From the NCBI GenBank assembly GCA_037441765.1, contig JBBIRM010000048.1:1-17028 (forward strand): a stretch of 17,028 bases of DNA. Direction: 5' to 3'. The stretch's first letter is position 1. Each line of letters opens with the position of its first letter. Positions 7,362-14,992 of this stretch are shown one piece after another. The DNA is from JBBIRM01 sp037441765. GTDB taxonomy: Bacteria > Desulfobacterota > BSN033 > UBA1163. Below the pieces are notes generated by a model. The model did not search any database and was not told the origin of the DNA. It was given only the letters and a program-made list of their open reading frames with translations. A program made the translations under genes and the position numbers.

Positions 7362-8201
7362 TTAACCCTTTATAAGTATCTCAAGAATCCGGGGAAAGAT
7401 ATATTCCGCTACTTCAGAAAGGTAACCTCCATGAGTGATGATAAGATAACGACCCTCACAAACCTCTTTTGCCACATCAATCACCTCTTTGGTTAAGCGG
7501 ATGAAGAAGTAGGGGGTGAGGCCTCTGTCTCCATAGTCTCCCTGACAGGTATCGTGCCCGAAGTTATGAAAGATCATAAAAGGGCAAAACTCTCTGACCC
7601 TTGTAAAAAACTCGATACGGACTTTTTCGAGATAGGACTCATCATTGGTTTGATAGCCCACATCGACATCGATCTTTGTTCCATTGTCTTCGATCCTATC
7701 TTCATCACAGAAACAGACATGAAGGACGTCGGGGTCATTTCGAAAGACTGCACGGGTGCCATTGCCATGATGGCTATCGGTATCGAGGATTGCAAAGCGT
7801 CTTAATCCAAACTTTTCCCTTATATTGACTACAGAAGGGCCTGTGCAGGAGAGGTAGGTTCCACCCCATGCATATGAAGGATCTGCATGGTGACCTGCAG
7901 CAACCGCAAAGACAATGGCATTGTGAATCTCTCCTTTTGCGATCCTCTCAGTGGCCTCAACACAGCCTCCTACTGCCAGAGAGGCCCCTTTATAATACCA
8001 GGCCCTTTTTACCTCTCTTAAGTGTGCTTCCGTATGGACCTTGAGAAGCAATGACTCTGAGATTGGCTTTGATTCAAAAAGCCTTACCTCCTCGAGAGAA
8101 AATAGGTGTTCTATCACCTTTGGAAAATTTCTGTACTTGTTTCCTATGATGGGCTAATCCCCATTGGCAAACTCATAATGAAAGAAGACCCCCGTTTTCA
8201 T
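7362..8201 (-). CDS. Histone deacetylase family protein with in-frame TAG at codon 16
   Basis: This HDAC/AcuC/acetylpolyamine-amidohydrolase-family enzyme is predicted to be a zinc hydrolase removing acetyl groups from lysine, polyamines or similar amines. Numbered from a GTG at 8117, it has GHHA (75-78), DTDSHHGNG with zinc ligands D114 and H116 plus D189 in GHD, and the catalytic Tyr232 in HGGY. The GTG has no ribosome-binding site and omits part of the N-terminal fold. Reading upstream in the same frame gives ATG at 8201, six bases after GGGGAGG, encoding MKTGVFFHYEFANGD, then TAG (8154-8156), then PIIGNKYRNFPK into the body. Without the stop it would be 279 residues. The stop may be a nonsense mutation, a sequence error or a recoded codon. 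Gaps to its neighbours are 19 and 10 nt. Confidence 0.85.
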
Positions 8202-8220
8202 CCTCCGCCTCCCCGATTTT

Positions 8221-8640
8221 TTAAATCGATTTCTCCCATCCCTGTCCAAAATCTGCGAGAGGTCTTACCTCTATGATTTCAAATGTCACTGCTGCATAGA
8301 TGATCTTGGCTGCCGTCTCCCCTGCAGCCTTAGCAATAAGGGATTTGATCTGCTCCAGCCTTTCACCAGAGGTCTCACATTTCGTCATCTTCAAGTAGAC
8401 CCTCACGCCCTTCCATTCGGAGATTGTCTTACCTGGTTCCATAATCATAAAGACCGCATTGGGGTTTTCCTGAAGATTGGCAAAGGTGCGATTCTTCCCA
8501 AGTCCCATAAAGACGGTTTTTTCATCCACCATTCGAGGGGAGCCGAAGTAAGCCACATTGACCCTACCATCTTTACTTGAGGTGCTAAGAGTGCCAAGCC
8601 TTGGTGTTTTATTAAAGTATTCCATTAATTTTGCAGACAT
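8221..8640 (-). CDS. Pyridoxamine 5'-phosphate oxidase-like FMN-binding split-barrel protein
   Basis: A 139-residue small split-barrel protein. The LGTLSTSSKDGRVNVAYFGSPR opening (15-36), the GKNRTFANLQENPNAVFMIM stretch (48-67) and the VRVYLKM strand (79-85) match the general PNPOx-like layout. Such proteins bind FMN or F420-type cofactors, heme or nothing, so the reaction cannot be named. It is too short for a true PdxH. GGAGG 6 nt before the ATG supports the start. It lies 18 nt after an alpha/beta-hydrolase gene and 19 nt before the HDAC gene start, so it belongs to the same minus-strand operon. Confidence 0.85.
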   Translation of the reverse strand: MSAKLMEYFNKTPRLGTLSTSSKDGRVNVAYFGSPRMVDEKTVFMGLGKNRTFANLQENPNAVFMIMEPGKTISEWKGVRVYLKMTKCETSGERLEQIKSLIAKAAGETAAKIIYAAVTFEIIEVRPLADFGQGWEKSI

Positions 8641-8658
8641 AGTTACCCTCCTTCTTTT

Positions 8659-9462
8659 TTAATAAATTACCGATCCTATACTTTTTAGGAATTCTATCAG
8701 GTTCGTATTAAAAATTTTTGGTTGTTCCACATTGGAGAGATGCCGGGAGGATGGAATAATTATTAATTTGGAGTTTCGTATTCTTTGATGCATGGCTTCA
8801 GAGGCTGAAACCGGTGTCCCTGGGTCGTCTTCTCCCACCATAATCAGAGTGGGAATTTCGATCTCTGAGAGCCTTTCTAGGAAATTGAGTTTACAGATTG
8901 CCTCAATACAGCCAAGATAACCTTTAACGGGGGTTAAGAGAAATTCATTCCGGATGACCTCGAGGATAGGGGGATTCAGACGAAGAAAGGATGGGGTAAA
9001 CCAGCGTTCGAGGGTTGCTTCCAATTGGGCTTGCATGCCTTTGGCCTTAACAGACTCCATCCTTTCCTTCCATACGGGCAAAGAGTCTTCAGGAAAGATG
9101 GCCATAGTATCACATAAGACAAGACTCTGAAGACGCTTTGGATGATTCAAGGCAATCGACTGCCCAATCATCCCACCCATCGATAGCCCTACCCAGTTGA
9201 CCTTTTCTATGCTGAGGACATCCAGTAAACCAATAGCGTCATTTGCAAGCAGGTCGAGGCTATAGGCCCCTTCAGTCACTTCGCTTCTTCCGTGGCCCCG
9301 GATATCGTAACGGAGGACTTGAAAGAAGGATTCAAGGGCATCCATCTGGAGTTCCCACATTCTCAGGCTTGAGGCAAGGGAGTGGCTTAAAACCACCCAA
9401 GGAGCACCTTTTTTACCACTTAATTCATAATAAATCTTGATTCCATTTGCCTTAATTTCCAT
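8659..9462 (-). CDS. Alpha/beta-hydrolase (3-oxoadipate enol-lactonase-like)
   Basis: A 267-residue soluble alpha/beta-fold hydrolase. The oxyanion segment is SHSLASSLRMW (26-36), followed by YDIRGHGRS (52-60), nucleophile elbow GLSMGG with Ser94, an acid in GEDDPGTP (Asp213) and catalytic His241. The pattern resembles PcaD and related lactonases or esterases, but no aromatic-degradation genes are nearby, so the substrate is open. I chose the ATG at 9462 because GGGAGG lies 7 nt upstream; the in-frame GTG at 9477 overlaps that ribosome-binding site. It is the first gene of the tight group hydrolase, PNPOx-like, HDAC, sirtuin. A repeat element separates it from the hydrolase gene upstream. Confidence 0.9.
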   Translation of the reverse strand: MEIKANGIKIYYELSGKKGAPWVVLSHSLASSLRMWELQMDALESFFQVLRYDIRGHGRSEVTEGAYSLDLLANDAIGLLDVLSIEKVNWVGLSMGGMIGQSIALNHPKRLQSLVLCDTMAIFPEDSLPVWKERMESVKAKGMQAQLEATLERWFTPSFLRLNPPILEVIRNEFLLTPVKGYLGCIEAICKLNFLERLSEIEIPTLIMVGEDDPGTPVSASEAMHQRIRNSKLIIIPSSRHLSNVEQPKIFNTNLIEFLKSIGSVIY

Positions 9463-9500
9463 CTCTTTTCCTCCCACTTAATATAAGATTAAAAATAACT

Positions 9501-9575
9501 GGTCCTTCTCCAATTTAGTTGTTAAAAAGGATTCAAGGCTTTTGCCTTGCTTTATGCAGGCCTAAAGGCCTCCCC
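9501..9575 (-). repeat. Intergenic repeat with two short palindromes
   Basis: It contains CAAGGC-TTTT-GCCTTG (9534-9549) and AGGCCT-AA-AGGCCT (9558-9571), then CCCCTACAG. The flank 9505-9521 is an exact 17-nt inverted match to 14827-14843. On the minus strand it reads as a GTAGGGG...AGGCC family element, related to the hairpins at 14655-14790. It lies between two hydrolase genes of the minus-strand block and may act as a transcript hairpin. Confidence 0.65.
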
Positions 9576-9604
9576 TACAGGAAAGGTATTATTAATTTAT
9601 TTTT

Positions 9605-10402
9605 TTAGTTTGTGGATGAACCTTTTACGATCTTCATCATAAATCGTTTCATCGTTTCAAAATAGATATTGAACCCAACCACCATGATATCATTATGGGT
9701 TGCCCCGGGGATGATTAGCAGTTCTTTCTCATTTGTGCCAAGATGGTGGTATAGTTCCTCTGCATTTTCAAGGGGAACGAGTTGATCCTCCTCTCCATGA
9801 ATTATCAGGCTTGGTAAGGATATCCCCTGGATCATCTCCATACAACTCTGATCAATCCTTTTTAGGTCTATTCCAAAGGCAGGGATTCCAAAATGGTATA
9901 TGAGCCTAACCACGCTTGGAAATCCACTTTCGATGATAAGACCCTTGATAGAGTCTTGATGGTGGTAAGCCAATTCAATTGCCGAAATACTTCCCAAAGA
10001 CCTCCCCATCACCAGGAGGTCTCCTCTGAGGTTTCTTCTTGAAATCTCTTCCTTCACCCCCTTAAAGATGAGGTGGCAATCCTGGGCAAGATGAGTAAGG
10101 GTTGGAACACCGTTGCTTGAACCATATCCTCGGTAGTCCGCAACCACCAGATTCAGACCAATCTTATGGTAAAGGGGTGCAATTCCATCATAGTCACTCA
10201 CCACCTCTCCATTTCCATGAAAAAACAGGATCCAAGGCCACTGAAGATGGCCGATGTAAAAACGAGAGGAGACTGAAATTTTATCTTCAACCATTATCAT
10301 CAGGTCAAAGGCATTCTCTGGACAGGGAGTGAAATCCTCACGAGGATAAAAGATAAATTGTAGGAAGAAGGGTTGATCGATCTGGGAATAGTCGATCTTC
10401 AT
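9605..10402 (-). CDS. Alpha/beta serine hydrolase (BAAT/Abhydrolase-type)
   Basis: A 265-residue alpha/beta-hydrolase. HGNGE (62-66) forms the likely oxyanion segment, DYRGYGSS (89-96) follows, the nucleophile elbow is GRSLGS with Ser135, the acid is Asp206 in HGEEDQLVP, and the base is His236 in GATHND. The HGN and YRGYG pattern recalls the ABHD13/Bem46-like serine hydrolase group. No signal peptide or membrane span is evident, so it is probably cytoplasmic. A weak AAGGA lies about 9 nt before the ATG. The ADP-ribosylglycohydrolase gene lies 112 nt upstream on the same strand, and the second hydrolase follows after a repeat. The substrate is unknown. Confidence 0.88.
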   Translation of the reverse strand: MKIDYSQIDQPFFLQFIFYPREDFTPCPENAFDLMIMVEDKISVSSRFYIGHLQWPWILFFHGNGEVVSDYDGIAPLYHKIGLNLVVADYRGYGSSNGVPTLTHLAQDCHLIFKGVKEEISRRNLRGDLLVMGRSLGSISAIELAYHHQDSIKGLIIESGFPSVVRLIYHFGIPAFGIDLKRIDQSCMEMIQGISLPSLIIHGEEDQLVPLENAEELYHHLGTNEKELLIIPGATHNDIMVVGFNIYFETMKRFMMKIVKGSSTN

Positions 10403-10514
10403 CCATGAGATCCTTATCTCACTTCATTCAACATATTCATGCCACTGTAAGAAGAGCCTGTCAAGACTAAATGGTGAGATTTCTGAAAAATTTTTTAAAA
10501 CGAGTTTTATAGAC

Positions 10515-11459
10515 TTAGCCACTCCTACTTTCATCCTTTTCTAATGTCTCAGCCAGAGAAGAGGCAAGGCCCTCTATAAGAGTTCGGTTTTCAAGTTTCA
10601 TTCTCCACGAAGAAGGGATGCGACTAATCCCCAGGTAGGCTCCAGAAATGGCACAGGCCATTGCACCAAGGGTGTCACGGTCCCCTTCGTTTAAAATAGC
10701 GCAAAATAGACAGTCCTCAAAGGATTTAGGGTAGCGGAGAAAAGAATAGATTGCAAAAGGGAGCGATTCGTCTACAGCCACAGATCGGCCAAGACAATCG
10801 GCTGCTATTTTTGGAGGAATGTCTCTTGAAATGAGATCCCTTAACTTCTCCATCTTAGACTGGATTTCTTCAGTTCGGGAAAACGAGATCAGCCCTTGGA
10901 TGAAACTCTCTAAGGGGAAGTCTTTTTCAGGGTCCATTTCCACAACATTTGCAATGGCCCATGCCTGGACAGCCGCACCGTCCATTCCTACAGGATGGGA
11001 ATGAGTAACCTGAGCAGAAGCGCATGCCATTTCATAGAGAGTTTCTGAGTGGTGAAAGAAGAGACCAGCAGGGGCTATCCTCATCGCTGCACCATTTCCT
11101 AAAGACCCCATTCCACCAAATAGGGTTCTGGCTGCATCCACATAAGATAAACCCGTGCTTTTGACTATCGAGAAGATGGTTGGAGGGCCAGAGGCATAAC
11201 CTATCCAGGGTTCCTGATAGAAATTTCTACAAAAAGTATCCCCGAGGTGCTGCTGGTCAATCCCCTTTCTCTGCAGAATTGATTCTGCAAGCCCTATTGC
11301 CATTGCAGTGTCATCGGTATAGGAAAGTTTTTCAGCCTTTTCAATCACCTTAAGTAGATGCTCCTTTTCTCGATATCTGAAGGCAAGTTCCCCTATTGCA
11401 TCTCCGAGTGCACTTCCCACCATCGCCCCAAGAAATTTTTCTTTGAATTCTTGTTTCAT
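10515..11459 (-). CDS. ADP-ribosylglycohydrolase family protein (DraG/ARH3-like)
   Basis: A 314-residue protein of the ARH fold, which removes ADP-ribose from proteins or hydrolyses related molecules with two Mg2+ ions. With the called TTG counted as residue 1, the motifs are GSALGDAIGE (16-25), the first metal motif YTDDTAM (48-54), GSLGNGAAMR (119-128), THSHPVG (153-159) and the second metal motif EGDRDT (259-264), followed by a GAYLG helix. Relatives usually have GGDxDT, so one Gly is Glu here while both Asp and the Thr remain. I place the start at the ATG at 11459, not the adjacent TTG. No strong ribosome-binding site is visible. It heads the minus-strand block that contains the sirtuin, whose product O-acetyl-ADP-ribose is a known ARH3 substrate; that link is inferred. 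Confidence 0.9.
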   Translation of the reverse strand: MKQEFKEKFLGAMVGSALGDAIGELAFRYREKEHLLKVIEKAEKLSYTDDTAMAIGLAESILQRKGIDQQHLGDTFCRNFYQEPWIGYASGPPTIFSIVKSTGLSYVDAARTLFGGMGSLGNGAAMRIAPAGLFFHHSETLYEMACASAQVTHSHPVGMDGAAVQAWAIANVVEMDPEKDFPLESFIQGLISFSRTEEIQSKMEKLRDLISRDIPPKIAADCLGRSVAVDESLPFAIYSFLRYPKSFEDCLFCAILNEGDRDTLGAMACAISGAYLGISRIPSSWRMKLENRTLIEGLASSLAETLEKDESRSG

Positions 11460-11626
11460 CAAATATTTTATAACCTAAAATGAGCCCTAAAAAAACTCAA
11501 CCATTTAGTAAAAGGAGAAGATGGAATATGAAAGATTCCTTGAAAAGACTTAAAGAGGTGATATAGAATCCATTAGGAAATAGACTTATCGATTTTAATC
11601 CCATCTTGGTCAAAGGAGAGAAAGAG

Positions 11627-13276
11627 ATGAAAAGAGTGTTTAAGATATCCATCATCGTCATTGTAATACTAATTGTATTGGCTATTGGATTAAATATTTT
11701 CATCAAGGCTTATCTCTCTAAGGATAAACTCAAGATGATCATACTACCTAAGGCTGAAGCCCTGACTGGCAGGAAGGTCACTCTGCAGGAGATACAAGTC
11801 TCGCTCTTTAAGGGGATTGTGGCAAAAGAGTTGAGCATTAAAGAGAGAGATGCAAAGAGGGATTTTCTTAAGATCAGGGAGTTTGTTCTTTCCTATCGCC
11901 TTCTTCCACTCTTAAAAAAAGAACTGGTCCTGAGTAAAGTGACGATTGGTTCACCTTCCCTAACGATCCTGAGAGAAAGAGGGGGAGTTTACAACTTCAG
12001 CGATATGATGAAGAGGCGACCTGAGGGACCTCCAGCGCCCTCTCCTCCCAAAGGTCAAGGGCTTCCTATCTCAGTGGTTGCAGACAAGTTTTTTATCCGA
12101 GATGCAAGAGTGATATGGATGGATGAGGAAAGGAAATTTCCAGATTTCACCGTGGCATTCGATGCAGAGTTTAAGGGAGCAATTGAGAAGGATGGGACTC
12201 CACGATTGGAATTTGGACGTTTCCTCCTGAAGGAGATGAAGGCGAATTTAAAGGATATGGTGATTAAGGCATCGGGAAAGATCGAGATTGATTCGAAAGC
12301 CATCCGGGCAGATCTTGAAGCCCTGATCGGGGAGGACAGCCTCCGCCTCTCCACTACGGTTAAAGATTATCTCTCAACGCCCGATGTCATTGCCAATTTC
12401 CATGCAAAGACGCTCGATCTTGAGAGATTTTTGGCCTTGGGCAGTGAAAAGAAGGCAACTGAAAGCGAACCGAAAAGAAGGGAGATATCAAAAAAGGTAG
12501 GAGAGGAAGGAGAGGCTGAGAGGTTAGAAAGCGATCCTTTTAAAAAACTTAAGGCCCGAGGTCAGGTTCTGGTCGATGTTGGAAAATACCAAGACTACAC
12601 CTTTAAAGACTTTCGCATGAATTATCAGTATGCCAAGGGGGTTATGAAGATTGAACCCTTTGATATCAAGTTTTCGGGAAGAAATTCCTTCAACACAGAT
12701 GGCTCTATGAATGGAAATCTTCAGTTTGTGGGCCAAGAGGTTTCTACCATTCAGAGGACTTTAAGAGGGAAGGCTGTGGCTAATCTTGGGAAGGGAGTAA
12801 TCAAAAAATCTAAGATTTTTGATGCCATTTCCCTTCTTACCGGAATTGGAGAATTGAAGAACCCTGGCTTTGACCAAGGGCTATTCCATTTTGATATAAG
12901 GGAGGAGAAGGTCTACCTGGATGGCTTTCTTAAGTCCGGCCTTTTTAAAATCTCACCTAGGGGATGGGTTAATTTTGAGAAGATACTGGAATTGCCAACC
13001 GAGCTTAAAATTTCTCCCAGTCTCACAAAAGGGCTGAGGAAGAAATTTGCCTCGATCGAGTTTCTCGAGGATGAACAAGGGTGGAAGACCATTCCTCTTA
13101 AAATCAAGGGAACGGTCGATGAACCAAAGGTCAGTCTTGATGAAGGGGCATTGGTAAAACAGATTGGTCCAATTTTTAAAAGGGGTTTGGAAAGATTTCT
13201 TGAGAGACAGGGATCTGAGGAGAGGAAGTCCTCCAAAAAGAAAGAGAAAATTATTCTCGAGGATTTATTGAAATGA
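11627..13276 (+). CDS. AsmA family envelope protein
   Basis: A 549-residue protein with one N-terminal membrane segment (about 5-27) and the AsmA signature just after it: a helix ending in KAEALTGRKVTLQEIQVSLFKGIVAKEL (42-69). The rest should lie in the periplasm as a long beta-rich, bridge-like domain, with a charged Lys/Glu linker (about 271-305), a C-terminal AsmA-like region (about 310-520) ending with PLKIKGTVDEPKVSLD, and a Lys-rich tail. AsmA-like proteins are linked to outer-membrane phospholipid transport, which supports a Gram-negative host. AAAGGAG 8 nt before the ATG at 11627 supports that start over an upstream in-frame TTG. The gene is divergent from the ARH gene and convergent with the MBL-fold gene. 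Confidence 0.88.
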   Translation: MKRVFKISIIVIVILIVLAIGLNIFIKAYLSKDKLKMIILPKAEALTGRKVTLQEIQVSLFKGIVAKELSIKERDAKRDFLKIREFVLSYRLLPLLKKELVLSKVTIGSPSLTILRERGGVYNFSDMMKRRPEGPPAPSPPKGQGLPISVVADKFFIRDARVIWMDEERKFPDFTVAFDAEFKGAIEKDGTPRLEFGRFLLKEMKANLKDMVIKASGKIEIDSKAIRADLEALIGEDSLRLSTTVKDYLSTPDVIANFHAKTLDLERFLALGSEKKATESEPKRREISKKVGEEGEAERLESDPFKKLKARGQVLVDVGKYQDYTFKDFRMNYQYAKGVMKIEPFDIKFSGRNSFNTDGSMNGNLQFVGQEVSTIQRTLRGKAVANLGKGVIKKSKIFDAISLLTGIGELKNPGFDQGLFHFDIREEKVYLDGFLKSGLFKISPRGWVNFEKILELPTELKISPSLTKGLRKKFASIEFLEDEQGWKTIPLKIKGTVDEPKVSLDEGALVKQIGPIFKRGLERFLERQGSEERKSSKKKEKIILEDLLK

Positions 13277-13301
13277 GGTTTTAACCCAATAGTTTCCTTT
13301 G

Positions 13302-14207
13302 CTAATCCTTCCCTTCGATCACACTGGCAATGTGCCTGATCATCTGGCGATGGACATCTAAATATATTTCTTTTGAAAGGAAGTAAGATGGGTTTTCATA
13401 ATAAAAAGAGTCGATCACCTTTTGAGCAGCCTTATCAATATCTTTTGTCTGGATATAGGCCTCTTCCAGGAGGGTTCGGAAGGCCTTTGCCTTTTTGATA
13501 GTTTCTGAAATAAAATTTCTGGCCTCCTCTCCGATCACATATCCATAATGGTCAGCGCCATAGATCTCCACCTCCAGGGGTTTAAGCTTCTCAAGGCTTT
13601 CCTGATATTTGGTGAAATTGGAATTCCCGGATGTGATGATCGTCTGCTCAAATGGAATTCCTCCTCCATCCGTCGGAAATAAGGCCTTCCAGTTAGGTAG
13701 ATAGGCTGCAATACAGCATGAGGAGTGGCCAGGAATCTCAATGATGGAGACCTTTAGGTCTCCTAAATTAATCTGATCTCCTTCGCGAACAATCTTTCCT
13801 CCCATATCGTCTCGCCAATCGAGATCATAGATTTCGTAGACATCCTCCTTTTTCATCTTTTTAGCAACTCCCCTGCTGAATTCATTGATGGTGGAGATAG
13901 CCTTCTCCATTCTTAAAATCTCCCAGGCCCTTTCTGAACCGTAAACTTCCATATCAGGGTGTCGCCGTTTAAAGAAAGGAATGATCCCTACGTGATCAAA
14001 GTGAGAGTGAAGGATCAGAAGTTTTTTGATCTTGCTTTCGTCAATTCTAAATTCTTTAAACTGCTCAAGGATATCTGGCACAATGTAACTCATTCCTCCG
14101 CTGAGGATAAGGCTTTCGTCCTTCCCTTCTAAGAGATAGATTCCGGATTCCTCCCGACCCAAAAACCAGAGTTTCTCTCGAACCTTTCCAGGCCTTCTTA
14201 TCCTCAT
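13302..14207 (-). CDS. Metallo-beta-lactamase-fold hydrolase
   Basis: A 301-residue MBL-fold protein. The metal ligands are visible as HSHFDH (67-72), His161 in PGHSSCC, Asp180 in FPTDGGG and His220 in GADHYG, giving a complete two-metal site. The N-terminus GIYLLEGKDESLILSGG resembles the substrate-facing beta strands of flavoprotein-type and lactonase-type MBL proteins, except that the usual Asp or Asn of the ILDGG turn is Ser. The C-terminal 80 residues are helical, as in lactonases and quinolone-biosynthesis-type MBLs. AGAGG lies upstream of the ATG at moderate spacing. It ends 25 nt from the convergent AsmA gene, with no terminator seen. The substrate is unknown; a thioester, lactone or phosphodiester is possible. 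Confidence 0.9.
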   Translation of the reverse strand: MRIRRPGKVREKLWFLGREESGIYLLEGKDESLILSGGMSYIVPDILEQFKEFRIDESKIKKLLILHSHFDHVGIIPFFKRRHPDMEVYGSERAWEILRMEKAISTINEFSRGVAKKMKKEDVYEIYDLDWRDDMGGKIVREGDQINLGDLKVSIIEIPGHSSCCIAAYLPNWKALFPTDGGGIPFEQTIITSGNSNFTKYQESLEKLKPLEVEIYGADHYGYVIGEEARNFISETIKKAKAFRTLLEEAYIQTKDIDKAAQKVIDSFYYENPSYFLSKEIYLDVHRQMIRHIASVIEGKD

Positions 14208-14238
14208 TGTCTCAATCCTCTCAAAATATTTTTAAAAC

Positions 14239-14511
14239 ATTTAAAATAATTTCAGAACTTTGTAAAGGGATAGAGTTCATCTTTGATTTGTATTATAAAA
14301 AAGGATGACAAATTCATATTTGGAGGGAGAAGATGGAAGAGGAAAAAGTACTTGGGATGAAGTTTATGGCTACTGTTACAGGATTAAAAGGAACCTGTCA
14401 TGCAAGCAAGCGTGGGTTAATTTTCGTATAGATTCCCATGGGTTGTTGTTTTTTTCAGCGTCTGTGGTTAAATAATTTAGATACTATTTCAGAGGTCTCC
14501 TTAAAAAATAT
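14239..14511 (+). repeat. Truncated copy of a duplicated segment (partner 16197-16893)
   Basis: Three blocks match the downstream copy in order. 14239-14405 matches 16197-16363 with 3 substitutions in 167 bp. 14404-14479 matches 16683-16759 with one substitution and one T deleted. 14476-14511 matches 16858-16893 with one substitution. Two internal stretches of roughly 320 and 100 bp are missing here. The junctions overlap by 2 nt (AA) and 4 nt (TTTA). Confidence 0.9.
14333..14431 (+). pseudogene. Truncated TIGR04076-like gene copy
   Basis: Same ribosome-binding site (GGAGGG) and first 24 codons as the intact gene at 16291, apart from Leu12 being Met here. After TCHA the reading frame crosses a deletion junction and reads SKRGLIFV before a TAG. 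It therefore keeps about a quarter of the protein and lacks the conserved GFFYHDIFPYL and FGGKYPWW segments. A 32-residue peptide could still be made because the leader and start are intact, but there is no sign that it works. Confidence 0.85.
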
Positions 14512-14654
14512 GGATCATCTCCAAAAAAGTTGACAAAATCATGAGGATAAAAGGGATCAAGGATTCAAGGATTCGAGGGAAATGGTTAAGAATGCTTAAG
14601 GCAATAATTATTACGTGATTAAAATCTTGGGAATTTCATTCTAACAATTTCTAT

Positions 14655-14795
14655 GTAGGGCAAGCCTTCAGGCTTGCACCATTCATTTTAGGGCAAGGCT
14701 AAAGCCTTGCCCTACAAAATCCTTTTTATTAATGGGAGGATAAAATAAATGACATCTTAATGAAGGTTCGGCAAGCCACAAGGGCTTGCCCTACG
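14655..14795. repeat. Cluster of three GTAGGGCAAG-family hairpins
   Basis: Three inverted repeats: GCAAGCC-TTCA-GGCTTGC (14660-14677), a perfect 12-bp TAGGGCAAGGCT-AA-AGCCTTGCCCTA (14689-14714), and GGCAAGCC / GGCTTGCC (14770-14790). All carry the core CAAGGC or CAAGCC. The middle one is followed by CAAAATCCTTTTTATT, so it could end transcription weakly on the plus strand. Confidence 0.75.
14725..14758 (-). repeat. 34-nt dispersed repeat module, copy B
   Basis: The reverse complement matches 4084-4117 at 32 of 34 positions. It sits between two hairpins of the AGGGCAAG cluster, so the module travels with different palindromes at its two sites. Confidence 0.7.
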
Positions 14796-14912
14796 GGAGG
14801 GTTGGGTTAATTGCTCCGATTAATAGCAACTAAATTGGAGAAGAACCATAATTTTAAACAAATCTTATTATTTAAATGGATAAGAGTGGTTAGTTCCGAA
14901 TCTATTAGGTAA

Positions 14913-14968
14913 ATCAATTTTCAAATTGATAAACTATAAAAAATTGGTTATACTTCTACTTAAAAGTA
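14913..14968 (+). promoter_or_regulatory. Candidate vapBC promoter and operator
   Basis: A -35 box TTGATA (14926-14931) and a -10 box TATACT (14949-14954) are separated by 17 bp. A perfect 8-2-8 palindrome ATCAATTTTCAAATTGAT (14913-14930) overlaps the -35 box, and a 5-2-5 palindrome TACTTAAAAGTA (14957-14968) lies just past the -10 box near the expected start point. AbrB-fold antitoxins normally repress their own operon, so these palindromes are good operator candidates. Confidence 0.6.
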
Positions 14969-14992
14969 AATCCATTTTTTGGAGGTAAAACT

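Larger units (their letters stand above)
14432..14992. other. Repeat-rich intergenic region
   Basis: It holds the tail of the truncated duplication (to 14511), a short direct repeat of AAGGATTC near 14558-14575, three hairpins of the AGGGCAAG family (14655-14790), two segments shared with the gaps at 4.1 and 9.5 kb, and the vapBC promoter at its right end. I see no intact gene. Confidence 0.6.

Noticed and set aside
7362..8117. HDAC gene starting at GTG 8117
   Set aside because: It has no ribosome-binding site and would drop the N-terminal strand. The upstream ATG at 8201 has an excellent site and reads in frame except for one TAG.
8154..8156. Pyrrolysine at the TAG of the HDAC gene
   Set aside because: No pyl genes are visible, several neighbours use TAG as a normal stop, and HDACs are not known pyrrolysine proteins. 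Kept only as a remote option.
11521..11553. 10-codon ORF (MEYERFLEKT) with an upstream AAAGGAG
   Set aside because: It is too short to support without conservation and lies in an ordinary divergent promoter region.
14512..14535. Short inverted match to 16890-16912 just past the duplication end
   Set aside because: The similarity (TCTCC, AAAAAAGT) is A/T-rich, gapped and about 20 nt long, so chance is likely.
14655..14795. CRISPR array
   Set aside because: The hairpin units are irregularly spaced, differ in sequence and are inverted repeats, not direct repeats with uniform spacers.
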